Source of the DNA: Cognatishimia activa
GTDB taxonomy: Bacteria; Pseudomonadota; Alphaproteobacteria; Rhodobacterales; Rhodobacteraceae
Assembly (NCBI RefSeq): GCF_001458335.1
Contig: NZ_CYTO01000024.1
Span: 566,857-630,856, forward strand
DNA: 64,000 bases
Direction: 5' to 3'
The position numbers and the translations under genes were made by a program. The notes under the pieces are model-generated. The model worked only from the letters and a program-made list of their open reading frames with translations. It was not told the DNA's origin and ran no database searches. Position 1 is the first letter of the stretch; each line of letters begins with the position of its first letter. Below, in pieces: positions 26,560 through 34,582 of the stretch.

Positions 26560-27237
26560 ATGACATCTTACGCCGCTTACCTCTTTGATATGGATGGTCT
26601 TCTGCTGGACACCGAGCGGCTGTTTATGGTGCCGTTTGTCGAGATGGCCGTGCGTGAAGGTATTCAGAGGGGCGAAGCAGAAGCGTTCTATTTGAGGCTG
26701 ATTGGCACGAGCAGTTCGGTCACTTCTGAGCGTTTGAAGGTATTTCTGCCGGCGCACCTGAATGCGACGGAATTTGAGCAGGAATGGCGCGAGCGCTACG
26801 AACAGTTGTTGGAAGGTGGCGTGCCTTTACGTCCCCATTCTCGTGATGTGTTGTCAGCTTTAAAACGCAATGGCGCGCGCATGGCGGTTGTGACGTCCAC
26901 CCACGGGGCATCGGCACGCAAAAAGCTCCAACAAGCGGAACTCATCGATTTTTTTGAAGTCGTTAAGGCCGGGGACGAGGTGTCCGCGAACAAGCCTGAT
27001 CCAGCGCCGTACTTGGAGGCTGCCGCCGCACTTGGTGTTTGTGCAAGCGAGTGTGTGGCATTTGAGGACAGTGACACGGGCACTACTGCAGCAGTTCGAG
27101 CAGGCTGTCACACATTTCAAATTCCCGACCTGCGACCCGTGGGCCAACCTTTCCCTGAGCTTGAACAGGAAATCGAACAAGACTTGGCCAAGGCTGCGCT
27201 AAAACTTGGTGTATTTGACACGGCATTAACCTCTTAA
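26560..27237 (+). CDS. HAD-superfamily phosphatase
   Basis: The 225-residue protein is a HAD hydrolase of the beta-phosphoglucomutase-like subgroup. Motif I is FDMDGLLLDTE with the two catalytic aspartates, motif II is VVTSTHG, and motif III/IV is the lysine in ANKPDPAPY with FEDSDTG. A helical cap lies between motifs I and II. It probably removes phosphate from a sugar phosphate or nucleotide in the cytoplasm; the substrate is unknown. The ATG has GGAG nine bases upstream. Confidence 0.87.
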   Translation: MTSYAAYLFDMDGLLLDTERLFMVPFVEMAVREGIQRGEAEAFYLRLIGTSSSVTSERLKVFLPAHLNATEFEQEWRERYEQLLEGGVPLRPHSRDVLSALKRNGARMAVVTSTHGASARKKLQQAELIDFFEVVKAGDEVSANKPDPAPYLEAAAALGVCASECVAFEDSDTGTTAAVRAGCHTFQIPDLRPVGQPFPELEQEIEQDLAKAALKLGVFDTALTS

Positions 27238-27261
27238 GCGGGTCTAATCTGCGATTCCCCA

Positions 27262-27291
27262 TTGTGTTTTCCACAGGGCTACCCTTATGTA
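27262..27291 (+). promoter_or_regulatory. Candidate promoter for rne
   Basis: TTGTGT (27262-27267) and TATGTA (27286-27291) are spaced by 18 bases. They would start transcription near 27298, giving an rne leader of about 350 bases. Confidence 0.4.
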
Positions 27292-27297
27292 GGGGGG

Positions 27298-27647
27298 ACG
27301 GATTGCGTTTTTTCACGCTCCGCATGAGTTTCGCTGGTTGAAACAGCCGCAGGCCCCCAAAAAGCGCCCGGATTTCATCCAGACCGATTATGCCCTTGCA
27401 CAAACGAGGGCAAAAAAACCGCCCGGACCGCGACACCGCGACGGGCATGTCATTGGCGCCGACAAAGGCGTCGGAGAAGAACCGCGATGAAGCGCGCGCT
27501 GATAGAGACAAACCGAGCAGAGGCCGCAAGCGGCCCCCTTGGTCGCACGCCAGCCATCGCCACGACTAGACACTCCTTGCAAACCAATGCTCCGCCCGGA
27601 CTGACACTCCGACGGCTTGATGACGCACGGACGTGCATACGGACAAC
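27298..27647 (+). promoter_or_regulatory. Long structured leader of rne
   Basis: This 350-base stretch holds no credible gene. It contains hairpins such as CCGAC/GTCGG around 27460-27477 and GGCCGC/GCGGCC at 27522-27535, and the octamer CGCCCGGA three times (27365-27372, 27420-27427, 27593-27600). RNase E mRNAs in other bacteria have long leaders that the enzyme cleaves to control its own level; the same role is inferred here. Confidence 0.5.
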
Positions 27648-30647
27648 ATGGCTAAGAAAATGCTTATCGATGCCACCCACGCTGAGGAAACTCGCGTTGT
27701 GGTGGTCGACGGAAACAAAGTTGAGGAGTTCGACTTTGAATCCGAAAACAAACGCCAGCTCGCTGGCAATATCTATCTAGCAAAAGTAACTCGGGTTGAG
27801 CCGTCGCTGCAGGCGGCCTTTGTAGACTATGGCGGAAATCGTCATGGTTTCTTGGCGTTTTCAGAGATCCACCCGGATTACTATCAGATCCCAGTGGCGG
27901 ATCGTGAAGCGCTGATGGAAGAAGAACGCGCCTATGCGGAAGCGATGAAGGCACGCGACGAAGAAGAAGACAAACCCAAGCCAAAACGCAGCCGTCGCTC
28001 GCGCGCTAAATCGCGCAATAAGCAGACTGAGGCAGCGGCACCAACAGAGACCGCAGCAGATCAGATCGAAGGTATGGAAACCATTGATCTGGATGAGGAC
28101 GGTACTGAAGCGGCTGTTGAAAACGCGCCAATTGATGATGCAGCGCCGGCTGTAGAAGCTGAAACTGCAGCACCAGAGGGTGAATCCGAGGCGGCGCCTG
28201 AAGCGGAAGCAGAAGAAAAGCCGAAGAAAAAAGCCCCTGCAAAGCGCAAGCCGCGTGCACGCAAATCCACCAAAAAGGAGGATGAAGAAAAGGTTGCATC
28301 GGAAGCACCTGCAGAGGAAGCGGCAGATGCCGCACCCGTTGAGGCGAAAGAAGAGCCAAATACAGAAGACACACCTGCGGACAAAGATGATGACGCGCCG
28401 GGTAAAACCATGGCAGCGAAATCTGATGGCGATGAAAAAGACGCGGTTGCCACTCAGGATCCTGAAACTGGTGAGGAAACCGTAAAGGACGCCGCACCTG
28501 TGGAGGAAGAGCCAGCAGAAGACGCCGCGGCCGAAGAAACCGCTGAAGACGCTGCTGAAGCCAAAACAGATGCAGCGCCTGCGGAAGAAGCTAAGTCGGA
28601 AGAAACTGCCGAAGCACCAGCTGAAGCTGAAGAGACCAACGCAGAAGAAGCGAAAGCCGACGATGCCGACGAGGAAAAACCACGTCGTAAGCGCTCTAAA
28701 GCCAGCGAAAAAGACGCGTCTATTGAGTCTGTAGCCGACGATGATGACAGCGAAGACATCCGTCCACCGCGCAAACCGCGCCCGCGTCGCTACAAAATCC
28801 AAGAAGTCATCAAGGTGCGTCAGATCCTTCTGGTTCAGGTGGTGAAAGAAGAGCGCGGCAACAAAGGCGCAGCGCTAACAACCTATCTCAGCCTTGCAGG
28901 CCGTTACTGCGTTCTGATGCCAAACACCGCACGCGGTGGCGGGATCAGCCGCAAGATCACCAATGTGACCGACCGCAAGAAGTTGAAAGAAATCGCGAAT
29001 GAAATCGACGTGCCAACAGGCGCGGGTCTGATAATTCGGACCGCTGGTGCAAAACGCACCAAGACCGAGATCAAGCGCGACTATGAATATCTGCAACGGC
29101 TTTGGGAGCAGATCCGCGAGCTGACGCTGAAATCCTCAGCGCCGGCCAAAATCTATGAAGAAGGCGACCTGATCAAACGCTCGATTCGCGACCTGTATAA
29201 CCGCGAGATTGACGAAGTGATGGTGGAAGGCGAACGCGGCTACCGCATCGCCAAGGACTTCATGAAGATGATCATGCCGTCCCACGCCAAAAACGTGAAA
29301 AACTACCAAGATCAGCTGCCGCTTTTCGCGCGCTATCAGGTGGAAAGCTACCTTGGTGGCATGTTCAACCCAACGGTGCAGTTGAAATCCGGTGGCTATA
29401 TCGTGATCGGTGTCACTGAGGCGCTTGTGGCGGTCGATGTGAACTCTGGTCGTGCGACCAAAGAAGGCTCCATTGAGGACACAGCTGTAAAGACCAACCT
29501 TGAGGCTGCCGAAGAAGTGGCGCGCCAGTTGCGTCTACGTGACCTCGCCGGTCTGATCGTGATCGACTTCATCGATATGGACGAGCGCAAGAACAACACC
29601 GCTGTTGAGAAGCGCTTGAAAGATAAGCTGAAAACCGACCGCGCTCGCATTCAAGTGGGTCGCATCTCGGGCTTTGGTTTGCTGGAAATGTCCCGTCAGC
29701 GTCTGCGTCCGGGTATGATTGAGGCGACCACCCAGCCATGTCCGCATTGTCATGGTACGGGTCTTATTCGCTCTGATGACAACCTTGCGCTCAGCATTCT
29801 GCGCCAGATCGAGGAAGAGGGCACCCGCCGTCGCTCCCGTGAGGTTCTGGTGAAGGTGCCGGTGGGCATTGCCAACTACCTGATGAACCAGAAGCGCGAG
29901 CATATTGCGCAGATCGAAGCGCGTTATGGCCTGTCTGTGCGTGTCGAAGGTGACCCACATCTCGTGTCGCCTGACTTCACGCTTGAGAAGTTCAAAACCG
30001 CGACCCGCATTGTACCAGAGGTGCAAGCACCGGTCGTATCTGTCGATACAAGCTTGATGGAGCAGATCGACAGCGACATCGAAGACGCGGAAGTGGTGGA
30101 TGAAACGCCTGCGGAGGATGAAGAGGCGAAGCCGAAGAAGCGTCGTCGTCGTCGTCGTCGTCGCAAGCCGCGTGGTGGTGATCAGAATGGTGAAGAGGGC
30201 TCAACCGAGAACGCGGACACATCTGATGCGGAAACATCCCAAGAAACGGATGGCGAAGCCGTAGATGCTGCGCCTGTAGGGGCCGCTGAAGAAGCACCTG
30301 CCGAAGTATCTGAAGAAGCCAAAGAAGAGAAGCCAAAGCGCAAACCACGTCGCCGCTCTTCCAGCAAGTCTAAGAAGGCCGAGGAAGAAGCGAAGGCTGC
30401 GGAGCCAGTGGCTGAAGAAGCGCCCACAGAGGCCCAAGCGCCAGTTGAACCGGTGGTCGACGCAGCGCCAGCGCAGGCTGAACCTGCCGCAGAAGTTGCT
30501 GTTGCCGAACCTGTGGCAGAGCCAGCGCCTGAACCGGTCGCTGAGACTGTGGTTGAAGAGCCCAAAGCGGAAGCGCCAAAGGTTGAAGAGCCGAAATCTG
30601 ACGCGCCACCCAAGCCAAAGCGCAAGGGTTGGTGGTCGATGAAGTAA
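27648..30647 (+). CDS. rne: Ribonuclease E/G
   Basis: RNase E is the main endonuclease of mRNA decay and of rRNA and sRNA processing. The protein of about 999 residues starts MAKKMLIDATHAEETRVVVV. The S1 domain begins near residue 35 and is interrupted by an insert of about 280 acidic, Ala/Glu-rich residues (about 95-375) before it resumes at RRYKIQEVIKVRQ. The DNase-I-like catalytic part has VAVDVNSG and VIDFIDMDE, whose aspartates bind magnesium. The zinc link is CPHCHGTG (Cys698 and Cys701). The C-terminal tail has basic blocks and Pro/Ala/Glu-rich stretches expected to scaffold a degradosome. ATG 27648 is preferred over GTG 27633. Confidence 0.95.
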   Translation: MAKKMLIDATHAEETRVVVVDGNKVEEFDFESENKRQLAGNIYLAKVTRVEPSLQAAFVDYGGNRHGFLAFSEIHPDYYQIPVADREALMEEERAYAEAMKARDEEEDKPKPKRSRRSRAKSRNKQTEAAAPTETAADQIEGMETIDLDEDGTEAAVENAPIDDAAPAVEAETAAPEGESEAAPEAEAEEKPKKKAPAKRKPRARKSTKKEDEEKVASEAPAEEAADAAPVEAKEEPNTEDTPADKDDDAPGKTMAAKSDGDEKDAVATQDPETGEETVKDAAPVEEEPAEDAAAEETAEDAAEAKTDAAPAEEAKSEETAEAPAEAEETNAEEAKADDADEEKPRRKRSKASEKDASIESVADDDDSEDIRPPRKPRPRRYKIQEVIKVRQILLVQVVKEERGNKGAALTTYLSLAGRYCVLMPNTARGGGISRKITNVTDRKKLKEIANEIDVPTGAGLIIRTAGAKRTKTEIKRDYEYLQRLWEQIRELTLKSSAPAKIYEEGDLIKRSIRDLYNREIDEVMVEGERGYRIAKDFMKMIMPSHAKNVKNYQDQLPLFARYQVESYLGGMFNPTVQLKSGGYIVIGVTEALVAVDVNSGRATKEGSIEDTAVKTNLEAAEEVARQLRLRDLAGLIVIDFIDMDERKNNTAVEKRLKDKLKTDRARIQVGRISGFGLLEMSRQRLRPGMIEATTQPCPHCHGTGLIRSDDNLALSILRQIEEEGTRRRSREVLVKVPVGIANYLMNQKREHIAQIEARYGLSVRVEGDPHLVSPDFTLEKFKTATRIVPEVQAPVVSVDTSLMEQIDSDIEDAEVVDETPAEDEEAKPKKRRRRRRRRKPRGGDQNGEEGSTENADTSDAETSQETDGEAVDAAPVGAAEEAPAEVSEEAKEEKPKRKPRRRSSSKSKKAEEEAKAAEPVAEEAPTEAQAPVEPVVDAAPAQAEPAAEVAVAEPVAEPAPEPVAETVVEEPKAEAPKVEEPKSDAPPKPKRKGWWSMK

Positions 30648-30671
30648 CCGACTGATGGGTTAGAATTGCAA

Positions 30672-30700
30672 AACGCCGGGTCTTTGATCCGGCGTTTTCG
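30672..30700 (+). terminator. Intrinsic terminator after rne
   Basis: Arms AACGCCGG and CCGGCGTT form an 8-bp stem, followed by TTCGTTTT. The convergent tusA gene ends just beyond. Confidence 0.85.
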
Positions 30701-30707
30701 TTTTGGG

Positions 30708-30935
30708 CTAACCCTTTTGAACCGTGAAGAAAATGCGCGCGCCGTCTTCGCGACGGTCGATCAGTTCGTGGCCCTGTTCATTACAAAAATGTGGCACATC
30801 GACGATGGACGCCGGATCATCAGCAATCAAAACAATCTGGTCACCGGATGCCAAAGGCATCATGCGTTTGCGCAATTTAAGGACGGGAAGGGGGCAAAGC
30901 AGCCCGACCGCGTCGATCTCAGTTATTTCGGTCAT
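30708..30935 (-). CDS. TusA/SirA-type sulfurtransferase
   Basis: The 75-residue protein has the TusA/SirA/YedF signature LLCPLPVLKLRKRM with the sulfur-carrying Cys14. TusA relays persulfide sulfur in tRNA thiolation and related pathways; other members of the family move sulfur for molybdenum cofactor or sulfur oxidation. It is a single gene convergent with rne and divergent from ccdA, so the context does not fix the pathway. Confidence 0.88.
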   Translation of the reverse strand: MTEITEIDAVGLLCPLPVLKLRKRMMPLASGDQIVLIADDPASIVDVPHFCNEQGHELIDRREDGARIFFTVQKG

Positions 30936-31039
30936 GAAGCCGAATTAGCCTTGATGTTTCAACAAGTCCACAGGCTTGTGATGGTGCGTGTGCCCATATG
31001 CCCCGTGACGCTCGTGTCTATTTCGCCTATGTGAGACAT

Positions 31040-31789
31040 ATGTTTGGAATAGACATCATAGATGCGGCCCTATTGCCGGCCATGATCGTTGCGCTGATGG
31101 CGGGGTTTATCTCTTTCCTCAGCCCATGCGTGCTGCCCATCGTGCCGCCCTACCTTGCTTACATGAGCGGAGTTTCGGTGACGGAACTGTCTGAAGGCAA
31201 ATCCGAAAACAAAGCCATATTGCCTGCGCTGTTCTTTGTGCTGGGCCTGTCGACGGTGTTTTTGTTCCTTGGCTTTACGGCATCGGCGATCGGGACGCTG
31301 TTTTTGCAATATCAGCAATGGTTTAACACCATTGCAGGTCTGTTGGTCATGGTGTTCGGCGCGCATTTTGTTGGCGTCTATCGCATCGGTTTCTTGGACC
31401 GTGAGGCGAGATTGGACGTCGGTGACCGCGGCGGCAGTGCCTTTGGTGCATATGTGCTGGGTCTGGCTTTTGCCTTTGGGTGGACGCCATGTATTGGCCC
31501 TCAGCTTGGCGCGATCTTGTCTATGGCTGCCTCTGAGGCGTCTGTGACCCGTGGCACGCTCCTGCTCGCAGTCTATGCGCTGGGGCTCGGTATCCCGTTT
31601 CTTTTGGTCGCTGCCTTCCTGCCGCGCCTCAAAGGGCCGATGAACTGGATGAAGCGCCATATGGAGCAGATCGAGCGCGTAATGGGCCTCTTGCTGTGGA
31701 CCATTGGTCTTTTGATGCTCACCGGTGGTTTTTCTGCCTTCTCCTACTGGTTGCTAGAGACATTCCCGGCCTTGGCGGTTTTGGGATAA
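31040..31789 (+). CDS. ccdA: Cytochrome c biogenesis protein CcdA
   Basis: CcdA carries reducing equivalents across the inner membrane to periplasmic thiol-disulfide proteins needed for cytochrome c maturation. The 249-residue protein has six or seven membrane helices and the two redox cysteines, Cys30 in FLSPCVLP and Cys151 in GWTPCIGP. I chose ATG 31040 because it places the first helix near the N-terminus, as in the family; upstream in-frame starts add only unconserved residues. Confidence 0.92.
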   Translation: MFGIDIIDAALLPAMIVALMAGFISFLSPCVLPIVPPYLAYMSGVSVTELSEGKSENKAILPALFFVLGLSTVFLFLGFTASAIGTLFLQYQQWFNTIAGLLVMVFGAHFVGVYRIGFLDREARLDVGDRGGSAFGAYVLGLAFAFGWTPCIGPQLGAILSMAASEASVTRGTLLLAVYALGLGIPFLLVAAFLPRLKGPMNWMKRHMEQIERVMGLLLWTIGLLMLTGGFSAFSYWLLETFPALAVLG

Positions 31790-31840
31790 CAGGTTAACCT
31801 GCGGCAAAACGAACCTGTGCTAAAGCCACGGGAGTCACGA

Positions 31841-33055
31841 TTGGCCGAGCAGATGCCCAAAACAGTAAAAACGCGCCGGGTGTTTTACATTCCGGGTTAC
31901 GACCCGATCCACCCCCGTCGGTATCGCGAACTTTATCGCAAAGAGGGCGCGGCGCAGGCGGAGATTTCTGGCTATGACATCAATTTGCGCCCAAAGACCA
32001 CCAAGGGCGGCTATGGCTGGCGCGTCGAAGGGGCCATGGATGGCGCTGATGTGGTTGCGGATTTCGAGGTGCTCGTTTGGTCCGACATCGTACGTGACAG
32101 TATGGAGCAGGGGATCTGGGCCACCTACCGTCAACTGTTCCGCACCGCGTGGTGCTATATTGGATCAGGTACACTGTGGCCACTGATCAAGTTGCGTAAA
32201 GGGCCGTTTGTGGCGTCGCTTTATCCGGTGGTGTTTTTACTTGTGCAAGCGCTCTTGGCATTTGCGGTCGCCGCTGTGATTTGGTGGGGCATCTCTTTGG
32301 TGCTGCCTTGGTGGCTCGGTGTGGTTGGGCTGGCCGTTGTGCCCTTCATCCTCAAGTGGTTCAAAGACAACGACAATCGGTTTTTGGCCTATTACCTGAT
32401 GCATGATTATTCCTACTCGGCTTCCACCGACGGAGCCAACCCGCCCGAGCTTGAAGCGCGTATGGCGGAATTTGGGGATCGTATCGCTGAGGTTTTGGAG
32501 AAAGACACCGATGAGGTGCTGATCGTGGGCCATAGCTCTGGCGCGCATTTGGCGGTGTCGGTGATTTCAGACCTTTTGCGGGATGGTCGCGTGAACCCTG
32601 ATGGGCCCGCTCTGAGTTTCCTGTCTTTGGGCCAAGTTGTGCCCATGGTGTCCTTTTTGCCAAAGGCCCACAGGTTGCGGGCGGATTTGGGATATTTATG
32701 CCAAAAAGAAGAGATCACCTGGGTGGACGTTTCGGCCCCGGGGGATGGTTGCGCGTTCGCGCTTTGTGATCCTGTTTCGGTTACGGGTGTTGCGCCAAAG
32801 AGTGGCAAACGCTGGCCGCTGATCTTATCGGCCGCCTTTACGCAGACCTTGAGCCCGGAACGTTGGAAACAGCTGCGGTGGGCGTTTTTTAGGCTGCATT
32901 TTCAGTATCTTTGCGCCTTTGATAACCCCGGCGATTATGACTATTTCCAGATCACCGCTGGACCTTTGACATTGGGCGACCGGTTCAAAGATCGCCAACC
33001 CTCTGCATCACGTATTGAAACACCGGTGAACAAGTTCACCTCGGTCACCTCATGA
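31841..33055 (+). CDS. Membrane-associated alpha/beta hydrolase coupled to a cytochrome P450
   Basis: The protein of about 404 residues begins with a strand and loop FYIPGYDPIHPRRYRELY, has two membrane helices around residues 130-180, and then the lipase-type nucleophile elbow GHSSGAHLA. This suggests a serine hydrolase acting at the membrane, perhaps on a lipid or ester. I take TTG 31841 as the start because GGGAG lies six bases upstream; ATG 31853 and GTG 31817 are alternatives. Its stop overlaps the P450 start (ATGA), so the two proteins are made together. The physiological substrate is not known. Confidence 0.75.
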   Translation: MAEQMPKTVKTRRVFYIPGYDPIHPRRYRELYRKEGAAQAEISGYDINLRPKTTKGGYGWRVEGAMDGADVVADFEVLVWSDIVRDSMEQGIWATYRQLFRTAWCYIGSGTLWPLIKLRKGPFVASLYPVVFLLVQALLAFAVAAVIWWGISLVLPWWLGVVGLAVVPFILKWFKDNDNRFLAYYLMHDYSYSASTDGANPPELEARMAEFGDRIAEVLEKDTDEVLIVGHSSGAHLAVSVISDLLRDGRVNPDGPALSFLSLGQVVPMVSFLPKAHRLRADLGYLCQKEEITWVDVSAPGDGCAFALCDPVSVTGVAPKSGKRWPLILSAAFTQTLSPERWKQLRWAFFRLHFQYLCAFDNPGDYDYFQITAGPLTLGDRFKDRQPSASRIETPVNKFTSVTS

Positions 33056-34410
33056 CGCGCCTGCCGCCCAAACCCACGCCAAGGCCTCCAAGAGTGAGCT
33101 TGCGGCGCTATGCAAAGCTCTTTCGCCAAGACATCCTGTCTGCGCAACCAGCACGGCTTTATAAAGCTTGGATGGCGGAGTTTAAGACGCCTTTTTTCAG
33201 GTCATATTTGGTCAATCAGCCGGATCTGGTGAAGACAGTTTTGAAAGACCGACCGGAGGACTTTCCAAAATCCGGGCGTGTGGCTGAAGGGCTGCGACCG
33301 CTGCTCGGCAATTCGCTTTTTGTTACAAATGGCGAGGTGTGGAAAAAGCAGCGGCGCATTGTCGATCCGGCGTTTGAAGGCGGTCGATTGCGCGACACAT
33401 TCCCGGCCATGTGGGCTGCGTCCGAGTCAGCGGTTGCGCGGCTGTCCAAACGGGTTGGGCAAGACATTGAGATTGAATCAGAGACCAGCCACGCCGCAGC
33501 GGATGTGATCTTCCGCACCTTGTTTTCAATCCCGATTGAACATGAGATTGCGAGCAAGGTGTTCGCTCAATTCAAAGATTACCAGCGCAGTCAGCCCCTG
33601 TTTAATGTTGCCGCTCTGATCCCTTTGCCGCGATGGATGCCCCGGTTCCACAAGCGCAGCACCAAATCAGCGGCGGCATCCATTCGCGCTTTGATCGCCG
33701 AACTCACCCAGACGCGTATGGCAGAGATCGAAGCAGGCACCGCGCCGGATGACCTTGCCACCAAAATCATGACCACGCGTGATCCCGAAACCGGCGACAG
33801 TTTTTCGGCGGAAGAGATGGTGGACCAGGTGGCGATCTTCTTTTTGGCGGGACATGAGACCAGTGCGTCATCGCTGGCGTGGACGCTATATCTGTTGGCG
33901 CTTTACCCGGAGTGGCAAGAGAAGGTTGCAGAAGAAGCGCAGGTTCTTACGGAAGAAGACTTTGGTCTCGTGCGCCAGTTGAAACTCAGCCGAGATGTGT
34001 TTCGGGAGTCTTTGCGGCTTTATCCACCGGTGCCCATGATGGTGCGCGAAAGCAAATGTCCGGTACAGTTCAGGGATCGCGATGTGAAGGCCGGGAGCCA
34101 GGTGGTTTTGTCCCCTTGGCATTTGCATCGCCATGAACGGCTTTGGGACAATCCCGATGGGTTTGACCCAAGCCGGTGGGCCACGGAGAATGGCAAACAA
34201 TGTATGCGAGAGGCTTATATTCCGTTTTCAGCCGGACCTCGGGTTTGCACAGGCGCTGGCTTTGCCATGGTGGAAGGGCCGTTGCTTTTGTCGATGATCT
34301 TGCGGGATTTCAGGATAGATGCGGTTGCGGGTCGTGAACCGGTTCCGGTGGCGCATTTGACCGTGCGCAGCAAAGACGGGATCTGGTTGCGGCTGAGCCC
34401 TCGTACATAG
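33052..34410 (+). CDS. Cytochrome P450
   Basis: The 452-residue heme monooxygenase has the I-helix motif AGHETSAS (from residue 266), the K-helix ExxR in ESLRLYPPVP, and the heme-binding loop FSAGPRVCTGAGF with ligand Cys399. It lacks a membrane anchor, so it is a soluble bacterial P450 and needs a separate ferredoxin or flavodoxin partner, none of which is adjacent. The overlap with the upstream hydrolase suggests sequential action on one lipid-like substrate, for example oxidation and ester cleavage; this is inference. Confidence 0.93.
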   Translation: MTRLPPKPTPRPPRVSLRRYAKLFRQDILSAQPARLYKAWMAEFKTPFFRSYLVNQPDLVKTVLKDRPEDFPKSGRVAEGLRPLLGNSLFVTNGEVWKKQRRIVDPAFEGGRLRDTFPAMWAASESAVARLSKRVGQDIEIESETSHAAADVIFRTLFSIPIEHEIASKVFAQFKDYQRSQPLFNVAALIPLPRWMPRFHKRSTKSAAASIRALIAELTQTRMAEIEAGTAPDDLATKIMTTRDPETGDSFSAEEMVDQVAIFFLAGHETSASSLAWTLYLLALYPEWQEKVAEEAQVLTEEDFGLVRQLKLSRDVFRESLRLYPPVPMMVRESKCPVQFRDRDVKAGSQVVLSPWHLHRHERLWDNPDGFDPSRWATENGKQCMREAYIPFSAGPRVCTGAGFAMVEGPLLLSMILRDFRIDAVAGREPVPVAHLTVRSKDGIWLRLSPRT

Positions 34411-34423
34411 GCGCAAAAGAAAA

Positions 34424-34441
34424 GAGGCGCCGGAGCGCCTC
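34424..34441 (-). terminator. Terminator between the P450 and the entericidin-like gene
   Basis: Arms GAGGCGC and GCGCCTC form a 7-bp stem with loop CGGA. The minus strand continues TTTTCTTTT, so it ends the minus-strand transcript of the peptide-binding and entericidin-like genes. Confidence 0.8.
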
Positions 34442-34465
34442 TGGTTCGGTGTTTGCCTGCTGGGA

Positions 34466-34582
34466 TTAGAACCAGCCTGAGACTCGGCGTGCGCCGCCAG
34501 ATATATCGTCGCCGATGCCTTCGACAGTCGCGCAGCTGGCCAATGCGGCGCAGGCAAGTAGGGTAAATGCTAATGCTCTCAT
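34466..34582 (-). CDS. Entericidin-like small lipoprotein
   Basis: A 38-residue reading frame encodes MRALAFTLLACAALASCATV followed by EGIGDDISGGARRVSGWF. It has a lipoprotein signal with lipobox LASC, and the mature part resembles the entericidin EcnA/B family, whose members are tiny membrane lipoproteins linked to an envelope toxin-antidote pair or to stress. GAGGAA lies just upstream, inside the end of the preceding gene, and the start directly follows that gene's stop (TAAATG), so translation is coupled. Only one such gene is present. Confidence 0.75.
   Translation of the reverse strand: MRALAFTLLACAALASCATVEGIGDDISGGARRVSGWF

Noticed and set aside
27861-28802. Long minus-strand open frame opposite the RNase E insert
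   Set aside because: It is the antisense shadow of Ala/Glu-rich codons; its translation is almost only Phe, Cys and Arg, and it has no ribosome binding site.
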